A stretch of DNA of 64,000 bases, from positions 62,001 to 126,000 of the forward strand of contig NZ_JAPFPY010000013.1 of NCBI RefSeq assembly GCF_026240945.1, given 5' to 3'. The translations under genes were made by a program, and so were the position numbers. Below the pieces are notes generated by a model. The model worked only from the letters and a program-made list of their open reading frames with translations, ran no database searches and was not told the DNA's origin. The stretch comes from Mycolicibacterium sp. J2 (GTDB lineage: Bacteria > Actinomycetota > Actinomycetes > Mycobacteriales > Mycobacteriaceae). Shown here piece after piece: positions 8,540 through 17,264 of this stretch. Position 1 is the first letter of the stretch, and each line of letters opens with the position of its first letter.

Positions 8540-9406
8540 CTAGTTCTTGGCTTCGTTGATGCGCTTGACGGAGCCGTCGCCGTTGAGCTCGATATAGCCG
8601 CTGTTGCCGAACTTCGGGGTGACATAGATGGAGATCTCGATGCTGCCCGGCGGCTGGGTGATATCGCTGTTGGGTTCGATGCTGACGTGGGTGCTCTTGA
8701 CCTCGGCGGGGTTGATGCCGACACTCTCGGCGGCCCCCCGGATCAGCCCCACCATCTTCGGGATGTCGAATGCGCCCAGGTCGACCACCTTCGCGTCGCT
8801 GCTGACGCTGGTCTCCGACGGGTCGTCCCAGCCGCCGCGGTAGTAGTAGTTCAGGGCGCGCCGCGGTTCCGACGGATCGGGGCGGGTCAGCGAGGCGTAG
8901 TCCTCGAAGATGGTGATGCTGTAGCCCTTGGTGTCGCCGAACTTCTGCCGCATCTGCTCGAACAGACCCGTCAGCCCGCCGAGTGACTGCAGCTGCCGCG
9001 GCGGGGTGAGCACGGTGCCGGGGATGCCGTCGGCCTTGGCGCCCGGATCGGTGGTGAAACTCAGCGGGGACGACGTGTTGCCGTACAGACCCCACCCGAT
9101 GGCGATGCCCAGCAGCACCAGCACGGCCGCCGTCGCCACCCGCAAGCCCCAGCTCGCGCCTGCGCCGGGGGCCAGGCTGCGCTCGGGCTTGAGGTTCGGC
9201 AGCTTGACCGGTGCGTTGGCCACCTGTAGATCGCTGACCAGGTCCTGCAGCTCGCCGAGGGTGGCGGCATTGGTGGCGGCGCTGACCCGCTGCCGATGTT
9301 CCTCCATGGACAGCTGACCCTCGGACAACGCGGTGTCGAGCACCTTGCAGGTGTCGTTGCGGTCGCTGTCCTTGGCCCGCGTGCCTGCGGTCTGCCGTGT
9401 CGCCAC
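8540..9406 (-). CDS. DUF1707 membrane protein (Rv0048c type)
   Basis: A 288-residue protein. Residues 10-65 are a DUF1707 (SHOCT-like) domain with RAKDSDRNDTCKVLDTALSE and SMEEHRQRVSAA. One membrane span follows at about 94-113 (VATAAVLVLLGIAIGWGLYG), then an extracytoplasmic domain of about 170 residues. Order and length match Rv0048c. Function is unknown. A paralogue lies directly upstream, so this is an ancient or local duplication. Confidence 0.9.
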   Translation of the reverse strand: MATRQTAGTRAKDSDRNDTCKVLDTALSEGQLSMEEHRQRVSAATNAATLGELQDLVSDLQVANAPVKLPNLKPERSLAPGAGASWGLRVATAAVLVLLGIAIGWGLYGNTSSPLSFTTDPGAKADGIPGTVLTPPRQLQSLGGLTGLFEQMRQKFGDTKGYSITIFEDYASLTRPDPSEPRRALNYYYRGGWDDPSETSVSSDAKVVDLGAFDIPKMVGLIRGAAESVGINPAEVKSTHVSIEPNSDITQPPGSIEISIYVTPKFGNSGYIELNGDGSVKRINEAKN

Positions 9407-9443
9407 GCGATGATCGTAAGAGCTGCTGTGCGCCCGCTGCTGG

Positions 9444-10313
9444 TCAGCTGGGGTTCTTCTCGACGCGTTTCACGGTGGCGGCCGGATCCAGATACAGGTA
9501 GCCGGTGGAGCCCGACTTGGTGGTGATCTTCACCAGCAGCTCCAGCCCACCCTGTTCGGCGATGTAGTCGACGTCCAGATAGGTGCTCGCCACGTCGGCC
9601 GGTGCGATGTTGAGCGTCGCGGGCGCGGCGGCCACCGCGGCGGCCGTGGCCGCGGTGTCGAATGCGGCCACATCGGTCAGGTCGTCGGTGTCCGACCGAT
9701 CGCGCCGGGACGGGTCGTCCCAGCCGCCGCGGTACGGGTACACCATCTTCTGCTGATCGTCGGCCGGATCGGGGCGGGCGAGGTAGGCCTGATCGGTGGT
9801 GATGGCGAGTTCGTAGCCCGTGGTGTCGCCGAACCGGCCGCGGATCGAGTCGATGATCGCGCTCAGTCCTTCGGCGGTGAGCAGGTCGCGCGCCGGTTTG
9901 ACGACCACGGGTGGCACGGTGTCCGGGACGGCGACGGTGCTCAGCGCCTTGTGCGATTCCGGGACCGGCGCTGCGGAGCTCGGCTGCGGGCTCGGGCTGC
10001 TCGCCGGCGTGGTGGCATCGGGCCCGCCGCTGAATGCGACGACGGCGATGACGATGGCCGCCGCTGCCCCGACGCCCGCCAGGACCAGGTTTCGGCGCCG
10101 CCGCTCCGGGCGTACCGGCGCCGGACGCTGCTCGTCGGGAATCTGAAGATCGGCCAGGAGCGCATCGAGCTCACCGAGGGTGGTGGCCGTCACGGCAGCG
10201 GTCACCCGGCGCCGGTGCTCGTCCCCGGACAGCTGGCCGTCGGCCAGGGCGTTGTCCAGCAATCGGCAGGTCGCGTCGCGGTCGCTGTCCTTCGCCCGGG
10301 TCCATGCGGCCAT
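9444..10313 (-). CDS. DUF1707 membrane protein, paralogue of neighbour
   Basis: A 289-residue protein with the same layout as its downstream neighbour: DUF1707 domain (RAKDSDRDATCRLLDNAL, DEHRRRVTAAV), one membrane span (NLVLAGVGAAAAIVIAVVAF), a proline/serine linker and an outer domain with the shared blocks RPDPADDQQ and YPYRGGWDDPS. The ATG at 10313 gives the conserved MAAWTRAKDSD start; the longer in-frame start at 10391 would run into the divergent gene's promoter. Function unknown. Confidence 0.88.
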   Translation of the reverse strand: MAAWTRAKDSDRDATCRLLDNALADGQLSGDEHRRRVTAAVTATTLGELDALLADLQIPDEQRPAPVRPERRRRNLVLAGVGAAAAIVIAVVAFSGGPDATTPASSPSPQPSSAAPVPESHKALSTVAVPDTVPPVVVKPARDLLTAEGLSAIIDSIRGRFGDTTGYELAITTDQAYLARPDPADDQQKMVYPYRGGWDDPSRRDRSDTDDLTDVAAFDTAATAAAVAAAPATLNIAPADVASTYLDVDYIAEQGGLELLVKITTKSGSTGYLYLDPAATVKRVEKNPS

Positions 10314-10392
10314 GGCGAAGATCGTATTCCTGGGGTACGTGTGGCGCTGGTCCTCCCTCGACTGCCCAGACGACCGACGTACTCTGGTCATC

Positions 10393-10824
10393 GTGCGATT
10401 GCAGCGACAGGTGGTGGATTACGCGCTTCGGCGCCGATCCCTGCTGGCCGAGGTGTATTCCGGGCGGACCGGAGTGACCGAGGTATGCGACGCCAATCCC
10501 TACTTGTTACGCGCCGCCAAGTACCACGGGAAGCCCAGCTCGGTGATGTGCCCGATCTGCCGCAAGGAACAGCTCACCCTGGTGTCCTGGGTTTTCGGCG
10601 ACCACCTCGGTCCGGTGTCGGGTTCGGCCCGCACCGCCGAAGAGTTGGTGCTGCTGGCGACGCGTTACGACGAATTCGCAGTACACGTGGTGGAGGTATG
10701 TCGGACCTGCAGTTGGAATCACCTGGTCAAGTCCTATGTGCTCGGAACGCCGAGGCCGCCGAAGGCCCCCAAGGCACCCCGCACTCGAGCGGCGCGTCCC
10801 GGCGCGCGTACGGCCAGTGAATAA
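10393..10824 (+). CDS. DUF5318 protein (Rv0049 type)
   Basis: From GTG 10393 this 143-residue protein begins VRLQRQVVDYALRRRSLL. It carries two cysteine pairs, CPIC and CRTC, about 54 residues apart, which could bind one metal. It matches the small conserved mycobacterial protein that precedes ponA1. Its stop codon overlaps the start of ponA1 by eight bases, so the two are translated from one message. The role is unknown; the location suggests a link to peptidoglycan synthesis. Confidence 0.88.
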   Translation: MRLQRQVVDYALRRRSLLAEVYSGRTGVTEVCDANPYLLRAAKYHGKPSSVMCPICRKEQLTLVSWVFGDHLGPVSGSARTAEELVLLATRYDEFAVHVVEVCRTCSWNHLVKSYVLGTPRPPKAPKAPRTRAARPGARTASE

Positions 10825-13222
10825 CGAAGGGCGCCATTCGAGGTCAGCGGGGGATGCCGAACGGGAGTCTTCCGCTGCCCCGGGCGCACACCGCCGGGCC
10901 AACGTCGCGCCCGATGATCGGCAGACCACCCTGCTACCCCCGGTGCGCAACCCCACCGAGCCGCATCTGCGTGATCCCATCGACGTCGTCAAGGCGGCGC
11001 TCGACGGCGCGCCCCCGCGCAAACCACCGCCTCCGGTGCCGCCGCGCCCGCCTGTCGGTGGGCCGCCGCCCGGCCCCACCGGGCCACCCAAGCCGGCGCG
11101 TGCCCGCTTCCAGTGGAAGTGGGTGCGCCGGGCGGTCTACCTGGGCCTGGTGTTGTTCCTGGTGCTGCCGTCGGTCACGTTCGCGATGGCCTACCTCATC
11201 GTCGACGTGCCCAAGCCCGGTGACATCCGCACCGCGCAGGTGTCGACGATCCTGGCCAGCGACGGCAGCGAGCTGGCGAGAATCGTTCCGCCGGAAGGCA
11301 ACCGCGTCGACGTCAGCATCAACCAGATCCCGGTGCATGTGCGCGACGCCGTGATGGCCGCCGAGGACCGGGACTTCTACAGCAATCCGGGCTTCTCGCT
11401 GTCGGGGTTCGCGCGGGCGTTCAAGAACAACATCTTCGGCGGCGACCTGCAGGGCGGGTCGACCATCACCCAGCAGTACGTCAAGAACGCCTTCGTCGGC
11501 GACGCCCGCTCCGGGGTGGGCGGCCTGGTGCGCAAAGCGAAAGAACTCGTCATCTCGACGAAGATGTCGCGCGAGTGGAGCAAGGACCAGGTCCTGGAGT
11601 CCTACCTCAACATCATCTATTTCGGCCGCGGCGCCTACGGCATCTCGGCCGCCGCCAAGGCCTATTTCGACAAGCCCGTCGAACAGCTCAATGTTGCCGA
11701 GGGCGCCCTGCTGGCCGCGCTGATCCAGCGGCCGTCCACCCTGGACCCCGCCGTCGACCCGGAGGGTGCGGCCGACCGGTGGAACTGGGTGCTCGACGGC
11801 ATGGTCGACATCGGTGCGCTGTCCAAGGCCGACCGGGCCGCGCAGGTGTTCCCGCCGACGGTGCCGCCCGAGCAGGCCAGCCAGCAGAACCAGACCACCG
11901 GGCCCAACGGCCTGATCGAACGCCAGGTCACCAAAGAGCTGATGGATCTGTTCAACATCAACGAGCAGACGCTGAACACCGAAGGCCTGCAGGTCACCAC
12001 CACAATCGATCCGACCGCGCAGAAGGCGGCCGAGGACGCGGTGACCAAGACGCTGGACGGGCAGATGCCCGATATGCGGTCGGCGGTGGTCTCGATCGAC
12101 CCCAAGACCGGCGGGATCAAGGCCTATTACGGTGGCTCGGACGCCCAGGGCTTCGACTTCGCGCAGGCGGGGTTGCCGACGGGATCGTCGTTCAAAGTGT
12201 TCGCGTTGGTGGCGGCCCTCGAGCAGGGCATCGGGTTGGGGTACCAGATCGACAGCTCCCCGGTGACCGTCAACGGCATCAAGATCACCAACGTGGAGGG
12301 CGAGGGCTGCGGCGTCTGCAATATCGCCGAGGCGCTCAAACGCTCGCTCAACACCAGCTACTACCGGCTGATGCTGAAGCTGAAGAACGGGCCGCAGGAC
12401 GTCGCCGACGCCGCGCACCAGGCTGGTGTCGCCGAGAGCTTCCCCGGCGTCGACCACACCCTGAGCGAGGACGGCAAGGGCGGTCCGCCCAACAACGGCA
12501 TCGTGCTGGGTCAGTACCAGAGCCGGGTGCTCGACATGGCTTCGGCGTACGCCACGCTGGCGAACTCCGGCGTCTACCACAAGCCGCACTTCGTGCAGAA
12601 GGTCGTCGACTCCGACGGCAAGGTGCTCTTCGACGCATCGCAACAGAGCGACCAAGGCGAGCAGCGTATCGACAAGGCGGTCGCCGACAACGTGACCGCG
12701 GCCATGCAGCCGATCGCCGGCTGGTCCAGAGGCCACAACCTGGCCGGCGGCCGGCCCTCGGCGGCCAAGACCGGCACCAACCAGCTGGGAGACACCGGCG
12801 CCAACCGGGATGCCTGGATGGTCGGCTACACCCCGTCGCTGTCGACGGCGGTGTGGGTGGGCACCACCTCGGGTACCGAGCCGCTGGTCAATCAGGGGGG
12901 TGGCCCGGTGTACGGATCCGGCCTGCCTTCGGACATCTGGAAGGCGACGATGGACGGTGCGCTCAAGGGCACCGACAACGAGTCGTTCCCCAAGCCGACC
13001 GAGATCGGTGGTTATGCCGGGGTTCCGCAGGCGCCTCCGCCGCCACCGCCGGCACCCACCCCGCCGCCGGGCATGCCCTCGGAGACGGTGATCCAACCGA
13101 CGTTGGAGATCGCGCCGGGCGTGACGATCCCGTGGGGTCCGCCGACGACGGTGCCGGTCGCGCCGCCGCCGGGTGATCCCAACGCGCCGCCTCCGCCGCC
13201 CGGAGCACCGCCGCCACCGTGA
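10817..13222 (+). CDS. ponA1: Bifunctional penicillin-binding protein 1A
   Basis: From GTG 10817 the protein has 801 residues. A proline-rich cytoplasmic tail is followed by a membrane anchor at about 107-130. The glycosyltransferase 51 domain has the catalytic block AAEDRDFYSNPGFSLSG near residue 182 and GGSTITQQYVKNAF. The transpeptidase domain has SSFK (457-460), SLN (510-512) and KTGT (about 651-654). A long Pro-rich C-terminus ends the protein. It polymerises and crosslinks peptidoglycan on the outer face of the membrane. It overlaps its upstream neighbour by eight bases and its downstream neighbour by four. The gene order is as in M. tuberculosis Rv0049-Rv0051. Confidence 0.97.
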   Translation: MNNEGRHSRSAGDAERESSAAPGAHRRANVAPDDRQTTLLPPVRNPTEPHLRDPIDVVKAALDGAPPRKPPPPVPPRPPVGGPPPGPTGPPKPARARFQWKWVRRAVYLGLVLFLVLPSVTFAMAYLIVDVPKPGDIRTAQVSTILASDGSELARIVPPEGNRVDVSINQIPVHVRDAVMAAEDRDFYSNPGFSLSGFARAFKNNIFGGDLQGGSTITQQYVKNAFVGDARSGVGGLVRKAKELVISTKMSREWSKDQVLESYLNIIYFGRGAYGISAAAKAYFDKPVEQLNVAEGALLAALIQRPSTLDPAVDPEGAADRWNWVLDGMVDIGALSKADRAAQVFPPTVPPEQASQQNQTTGPNGLIERQVTKELMDLFNINEQTLNTEGLQVTTTIDPTAQKAAEDAVTKTLDGQMPDMRSAVVSIDPKTGGIKAYYGGSDAQGFDFAQAGLPTGSSFKVFALVAALEQGIGLGYQIDSSPVTVNGIKITNVEGEGCGVCNIAEALKRSLNTSYYRLMLKLKNGPQDVADAAHQAGVAESFPGVDHTLSEDGKGGPPNNGIVLGQYQSRVLDMASAYATLANSGVYHKPHFVQKVVDSDGKVLFDASQQSDQGEQRIDKAVADNVTAAMQPIAGWSRGHNLAGGRPSAAKTGTNQLGDTGANRDAWMVGYTPSLSTAVWVGTTSGTEPLVNQGGGPVYGSGLPSDIWKATMDGALKGTDNESFPKPTEIGGYAGVPQAPPPPPPAPTPPPGMPSETVIQPTLEIAPGVTIPWGPPTTVPVAPPPGDPNAPPPPPGAPPPP

Positions 13223-14973
13223 CCGAACCCGAAGAGCCGCAGACGGTTTCGCCGGCATCGCCGGCGCCAGTGGAATCGCCGGCACCGCTGTCCCCTGCTG
13301 AATCGCCGGCACCGCTGGCCCCTGCTCAATCGCCAGCACCGCTGGCCCCTGCTCAATCGCCAGCGCCGCTGGCCGAAGATCTGCGCAGCGCCGACGACCG
13401 AGACCTCCCCAGCCGCACCGACGTGCTCGGTGCTGCGCTGTCGCAGACCATCGGTGGCCCCGTCGGGCGGCACGCGCTGATCGGGCGGGCGCGGTTCTTC
13501 ACCCCACTGCGGGCCATGCTGGTGATCGGCGTGATCTTCCTGGCGCTGGGGTATTCGACGAAGGCGGCGTGCCTGCAGTCGACCAGCACGGGCACCGCGG
13601 CGCAACGCGTCGCCAACTGGGAGAACCAGCGGGCCTATTACGAGCTCTGCTATTCGGACACGGTGCCGCTCTACACCGCGGAACTGCTGAACCTGGGCAA
13701 GTTTCCGTACAAGTCCAGCTGGGTCGACGTGGACAGCACCGGTAAGCCCAACGTCCAGTACGACGGCAGTCCGGCCATCCGCTACATGGAATATCCGGTG
13801 CTGACGGGTATTTACCAGTACCTGTCGATGACGCTGGCCAAGACGTACTCGGCGCTCACCACGGTGGTTTCGGTGCCGAAGGTGGCCGAGGTGGTGATGT
13901 TCTTCAACATCTCGGCGTTCGGGCTGGCGCTGGCGTGGCTGGCGACGGTGTGGGCGACGGCGCTGTTGGCCGGGCGCCGGATCTGGGACGCCGCCCTGGT
14001 CGCCGGGTCACCGCTGCTGATCTTCCAGATCTTCACCAACTTCGACGCGCTCGCCGTGGCCTGCGCCACCGGTGCCCTGTTGGCGTGGGCGCGGCGAAGA
14101 CCGGCGTTGGCCGGTGTTCTCGTCGGCGTCGGGGTGGCGCTCAAGCTCTATCCGCTGCTGCTGTTGGTGCCGCTGCTGATGCTGGCACTGCGCACCGGCC
14201 GTTGGCGCGCGGTGGTCACCACGGCGCTGACCGCGGTGGTCACCTGGATCGTCGTGAATCTGCCTGTGCTGGTGCTGTTTCCCCGCGGGTGGTCGGAGTT
14301 CTTCCGACTCAACGCCCGCCGCGGCGACGATATGGATTCGCTGTACAACGTGATCAAGTCATTCACCGGGTGGAAGGGCTTCGACCCGAATCTCGGGTTC
14401 TGGGAGCCGCCGTCGGTGACCAACGCGGTGTCGGCGGCGCTGTTCGCGCTGTGCTGCATCGGTATCGGCTATGTGGCGCTGACCGCGCGGCAGCGGCCGC
14501 GGGTGGCGCAGCTGGCCTTCCTGGTGGTGGCGGCATTCCTGATGACCAACAAGGTGTGGAGTCCGCAGTACTCGCTGTGGCTGGTGCCGCTGGCCGTGCT
14601 GGCGCTGCCGCACCGCCGAATCCTGTTGGCCTGGATGACCATCGATGCGCTGGTGTGGATCCCGCGGATGTTGTTCCTGTACGGCGAGCAGAATCGCGGC
14701 CTGCCCGAACAGTGGTTCACCGCGACGGTGCTGCTGCGCGATATCGCCGTCGCGGCGCTCATCGCCTTGGTGATCCGCCAGATCTACCTGCCCGAGCTGG
14801 ATCTGGTGCGCCGTAACCGCACCATCGACGACCCGTCCGGCGGAGTGTTCGCCGACGCGCCGGACGCCTTCCCGACGTGGGTGCCGGCCTGGCTGCGGCC
14901 GCGCCCCGTCCCGATCGGTCCCGAGCCGGCGCCCGAGGGCAACGCGGGCGTCGAACCGGCGCCGGTCGGCTGA
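13219..14973 (+). CDS. GT87/DUF2029 membrane glycosyltransferase-like protein (Rv0051 type)
   Basis: A 584-residue protein whose GTG overlaps the ponA1 stop by four bases (GTGA). After about 90 residues of Pro/Ser/Ala-rich tail it has some ten membrane spans. The first is followed by a large loop (residues about 115-195), as in GT-C mannosyltransferases of the GT87 family that use polyprenyl-phosphate sugars. The block PLLIFQIFTNFDALAVACATGALLAW matches that family's style. It probably adds a sugar to an envelope glycan; donor and acceptor are unknown. The tail has four tandem nine-residue repeats. Confidence 0.85.
   Translation: MTEPEEPQTVSPASPAPVESPAPLSPAESPAPLAPAQSPAPLAPAQSPAPLAEDLRSADDRDLPSRTDVLGAALSQTIGGPVGRHALIGRARFFTPLRAMLVIGVIFLALGYSTKAACLQSTSTGTAAQRVANWENQRAYYELCYSDTVPLYTAELLNLGKFPYKSSWVDVDSTGKPNVQYDGSPAIRYMEYPVLTGIYQYLSMTLAKTYSALTTVVSVPKVAEVVMFFNISAFGLALAWLATVWATALLAGRRIWDAALVAGSPLLIFQIFTNFDALAVACATGALLAWARRRPALAGVLVGVGVALKLYPLLLLVPLLMLALRTGRWRAVVTTALTAVVTWIVVNLPVLVLFPRGWSEFFRLNARRGDDMDSLYNVIKSFTGWKGFDPNLGFWEPPSVTNAVSAALFALCCIGIGYVALTARQRPRVAQLAFLVVAAFLMTNKVWSPQYSLWLVPLAVLALPHRRILLAWMTIDALVWIPRMLFLYGEQNRGLPEQWFTATVLLRDIAVAALIALVIRQIYLPELDLVRRNRTIDDPSGGVFADAPDAFPTWVPAWLRPRPVPIGPEPAPEGNAGVEPAPVG
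13273..13380. repeat. Four tandem 27-bp repeats
   Basis: Four units of 27 bases (starting 13273, 13300, 13327, 13354) encode SPAPL-containing nonapeptides in the cytoplasmic tail of the GT87-like protein. The last unit diverges at its end. Confidence 0.9.
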
Positions 14974-15156
14974 GTGCGGTTTCATCCGCAACACGCGGCT
15001 GCGGCTGTATCGAACCCCACATTCACGGCCGAGCACTCGGCGTGATTTCGCAGATCAGCGGGCGCACCTGTAACCTGGGCAGGTTGCCGACGCAGGCGAC
15101 CCTCCTGCCACGGAACGACCGTGGCCGCAACGACCATAGGAGGTGATGGGTTTCTC

Positions 15157-15447
15157 ATGCGTCCATACGAAATCATGGTCATTCTCGACCCCACTCTCGA
15201 CGAGCGCACCGTAGCTCCGTCGCTGGAGACGTTCCTGAACGTCATCCGCAAGGACGGCGGTTCCGTCGACAAGGTCGACATCTGGGGCCGTCGCCGGCTG
15301 GCCTACGAAATCGCCAAGCACGCCGAGGGCATCTACGCCGTCGTCGACGTGAAGGCCGAGCCCGCCACGGTGTCCGAGCTGGACCGTCAGCTCAACCTGA
15401 ACGAGTCCGTGCTGCGGACCAAGGTGATGCGGACCGACAAGCACTAG
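15157..15447 (+). CDS. rpsF: 30S ribosomal protein S6
   Basis: A 96-residue S6 protein starting [12 protein letters not shown], with [15 protein letters not shown] typical of the family. It binds S18 in the platform of the small subunit. A strong ribosome binding site, AGGAGGTGATGGG, precedes the ATG. An in-frame ATG-less extension upstream (from 15121) was rejected because of this site and the conserved start. First gene of the rpsF-ssb-rpsR-rplI operon. Confidence 0.98.
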   Translation: MRPYEIMVILDPTLDERTVAPSLETFLNVIRKDGGSVDKVDIWGRRRLAYEIAKHAEGIYAVVDVKAEPATVSELDRQLNLNESVLRTKVMRTDKH

Positions 15448-15526
15448 GCCGATACCCGCCGCCGATGTCGGGCGACTTGCGTAGGCTCGCGCCCAACATA
15501 GGCTGCCCACTGCCCAGGAGGATCTT

Positions 15527-16021
15527 GTGGCTGGTGATACCACCATCACTGTTGTCGGAAATCTGACCGCCGACCCGGAACTGCGTTTCACGCCGTCCGG
15601 CGCGGCTGTCGCGAACTTCACGGTGGCGTCCACGCCCCGGACGTTCGACCGCCAGACCAATGAGTGGAAGGACGGCGAAGCGCTGTTCCTCCGCTGCAAC
15701 ATCTGGCGGGAAGCGGCCGAGAACGTGGCCGAGAGCCTGACCCGGGGTTCCCGCGTGATCGTCACCGGCCGGCTCAAGCAGCGGTCCTTCGAAACCCGCG
15801 AGGGTGAGAAGCGCACCGTCGTCGAGGTCGAGGTCGACGAGATCGGCCCGTCGCTGCGGTACGCGACGGCCAAGGTGAACAAGGCCAGCCGCGGTGGCGG
15901 CGGCGGTGGATTCGGCGGCGGATCGAGTCAGCCGCGCAGTGCGGAGCCGAAAGACGATCCGTGGGGCAGCGCCCCCGCGGCCGGCTCCTACAGCGGCGCT
16001 GACGAAGAACCGCCCTTCTAA
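15527..16021 (+). CDS. ssb: Single-stranded DNA-binding protein
   Basis: A 164-residue SSB. The OB fold covers residues 1-115 ([38 protein letters not shown]). A glycine-rich linker follows, then the acidic tip DEEPPF that recruits replication and repair proteins. A GTG start is supported by AGGAGGATCTT. It lies between rpsF and rpsR as in other actinobacteria. Confidence 0.97.
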   Translation: MAGDTTITVVGNLTADPELRFTPSGAAVANFTVASTPRTFDRQTNEWKDGEALFLRCNIWREAAENVAESLTRGSRVIVTGRLKQRSFETREGEKRTVVEVEVDEIGPSLRYATAKVNKASRGGGGGGFGGGSSQPRSAEPKDDPWGSAPAAGSYSGADEEPPF

Positions 16022-16061
16022 ATCAACACTGACACGTTTGAACTGAGAAAGAGATAGACCC

Positions 16062-16325
16062 ATGGCCAAATCGAGCAACAAGCGGCGGCCGGCCCCCGAG
16101 AAGCCGGTCAAGACCCGCAAGTGCGTGTTCTGCTCCAAGAAGGGCAAGAACCAGGACATCGACTACAAGGACACCGCGCTGCTGCGCACCTACATCAGCG
16201 AGCGCGGCAAGATTCGTGCCCGCCGGGTGACCGGCAACTGCGTCCAGCACCAGCGCGACGTCGCCGTCGCCGTGAAGAACGCCCGTGAGGTGGCTCTGCT
16301 GCCGTTCGGTTCGTCGACGCGGTAA
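16062..16325 (+). CDS. rpsR: 30S ribosomal protein S18, cysteine-bearing form
   Basis: An 87-residue S18 with the block [22 protein letters not shown]. It keeps CVFC near the N-terminus plus a further Cys in TGNCVQHQ, so it belongs to the zinc-type (C+) form of S18 rather than the zinc-free paralogue used under zinc limitation. It is in the usual operon position between ssb and rplI. Confidence 0.97.
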   Translation: MAKSSNKRRPAPEKPVKTRKCVFCSKKGKNQDIDYKDTALLRTYISERGKIRARRVTGNCVQHQRDVAVAVKNAREVALLPFGSSTR

Positions 16326-16340
16326 GGGAGGAACCACATC

Positions 16341-16793
16341 ATGAAGCTGATTCTCACCGCTGAGGTCGATCACCTGGGCGTCGCCGGCGATGCCGTCGAG
16401 GTCAAGGACGGCTACGGCCGTAACTACCTGCTCCCGCGTGGGCTGGCCATCGTGGCCACCCGCGGCGCCGAGCGTCAGGCCGACGAGATCCGTCGGGCCC
16501 GCGAGACCAAGGAGATCCGCGGCGTCGAGCACGCCAACGAGGTCAAGCAGGCCATCGAGGCACTCGGCCCGGTCACGCTGCCCGTGCGGGCCGGCGAGGG
16601 CGGCAAGCTCTTCGGCTCGGTCACCCAGGCCTCCGTGGTCGCCGCCATCAAGAAGGCCGGTGGCCCGAACCTGGACAAGCGCACCGTCGAGTTGCCCAAG
16701 GCGCACATCAAGAGCGTCGGAACGCACCCGGTCGGCGTGCGACTGCACGCGGGCGTCACCGTGTCGGTGCCGCTCAACGTCGTCGCCGAGTAG
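16341..16793 (+). CDS. rplI: 50S ribosomal protein L9
   Basis: A 150-residue L9. The N-terminal rRNA-binding domain has [34 protein letters not shown], abbreviated here by its ends [13 protein letters not shown] and RNYLLPRG. A long connecting helix and a C-terminal domain with [11 protein letters not shown] follow. GGGAGGAACC precedes the ATG by a good distance. It ends the operon and is followed by a strong hairpin. Confidence 0.97.
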   Translation: MKLILTAEVDHLGVAGDAVEVKDGYGRNYLLPRGLAIVATRGAERQADEIRRARETKEIRGVEHANEVKQAIEALGPVTLPVRAGEGGKLFGSVTQASVVAAIKKAGGPNLDKRTVELPKAHIKSVGTHPVGVRLHAGVTVSVPLNVVAE

Positions 16794-16808
16794 TCAAGCG
16801 ATTCTGGT

Positions 16809-16838
16809 AACGCCCGGGTGGGTCACCACCCGGGCGTT
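16809..16838 (+). terminator. Hairpin terminator after rplI
   Basis: Arms 16809-16821 and 16826-16838 are perfectly complementary (13 base pairs, core CGCCCGGGTGG) around a four-base loop, 15 bases after the rplI stop. There is no long T-run, as is usual for mycobacterial hairpins. Confidence 0.85.
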
Positions 16839-17264
16839 GTCATGTCTGTAGCGAACCCGCATCGGAATTTGCTCCCAGCAACGGCAACCGACTGTTAACC
16901 TCGACGGCCCTTCCGGGCAACACAACACGCCCGAGATGGCAACCCTGGGCGACACGCCGGAGAAGTTTGCATCCACAACTATGGACGGTTTGACGATAGC
17001 GTTGACCTGCGGGTTATTTGATTACCGATGAGTTGATCCACAAGTTCTCCCCATCCGCTCAACACGGTTGTCCACGGCTGTCCACACGCCATCCACAGAC
17101 GTGTCCACAAGCTCGTTTGCGTGCCGTCCAGCAACGCCTAATGATTGCCGTCGCGAGTCAATGGAGCTGAGTCCGACCGGGTTTGTCGGTGGGGTCTCCT
17201 ATTGTCACGACAGCGGTTGTCGAACATGCGTTCGGCATGAGATGTGAAGGGGGAGGGACGCTTA
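16839..17264. other. Non-coding region before dnaB
   Basis: No convincing gene lies between the rplI terminator and dnaB. The stretch is relatively AT-rich for this genome around 16980-17030 and holds the DnaA-box-like cluster. It presumably contains the dnaB promoter, but no clear -35/-10 pair could be singled out. GAAGGGGGAGGGACGC just before 17265 serves as ribosome binding site. Confidence 0.6.
17033..17109 (+). promoter_or_regulatory. Cluster of DnaA-box-like sites upstream of dnaB
   Basis: Five sites close to the mycobacterial DnaA box TTGTCCACA stand in the same orientation: TGATCCACA at 17034, TTGTCCACG at 17068, CTGTCCACA at 17078, CCATCCACA at 17089 and GTGTCCACA at 17101. The last four are 10, 11 and 12 bases apart, about one helical turn. 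A further GCATCCACA is at 16969. The region lies 155-230 bases before the dnaB start and contains no gene. Binding of DnaA is inferred from the motif only. Confidence 0.6.

Noticed and set aside
10934..13339. An 801-codon minus-strand open frame opposite ponA1
   Set aside because: It is a shadow of ponA1, which has all PBP1 motifs; the antisense protein is Arg/His-rich with no domain.
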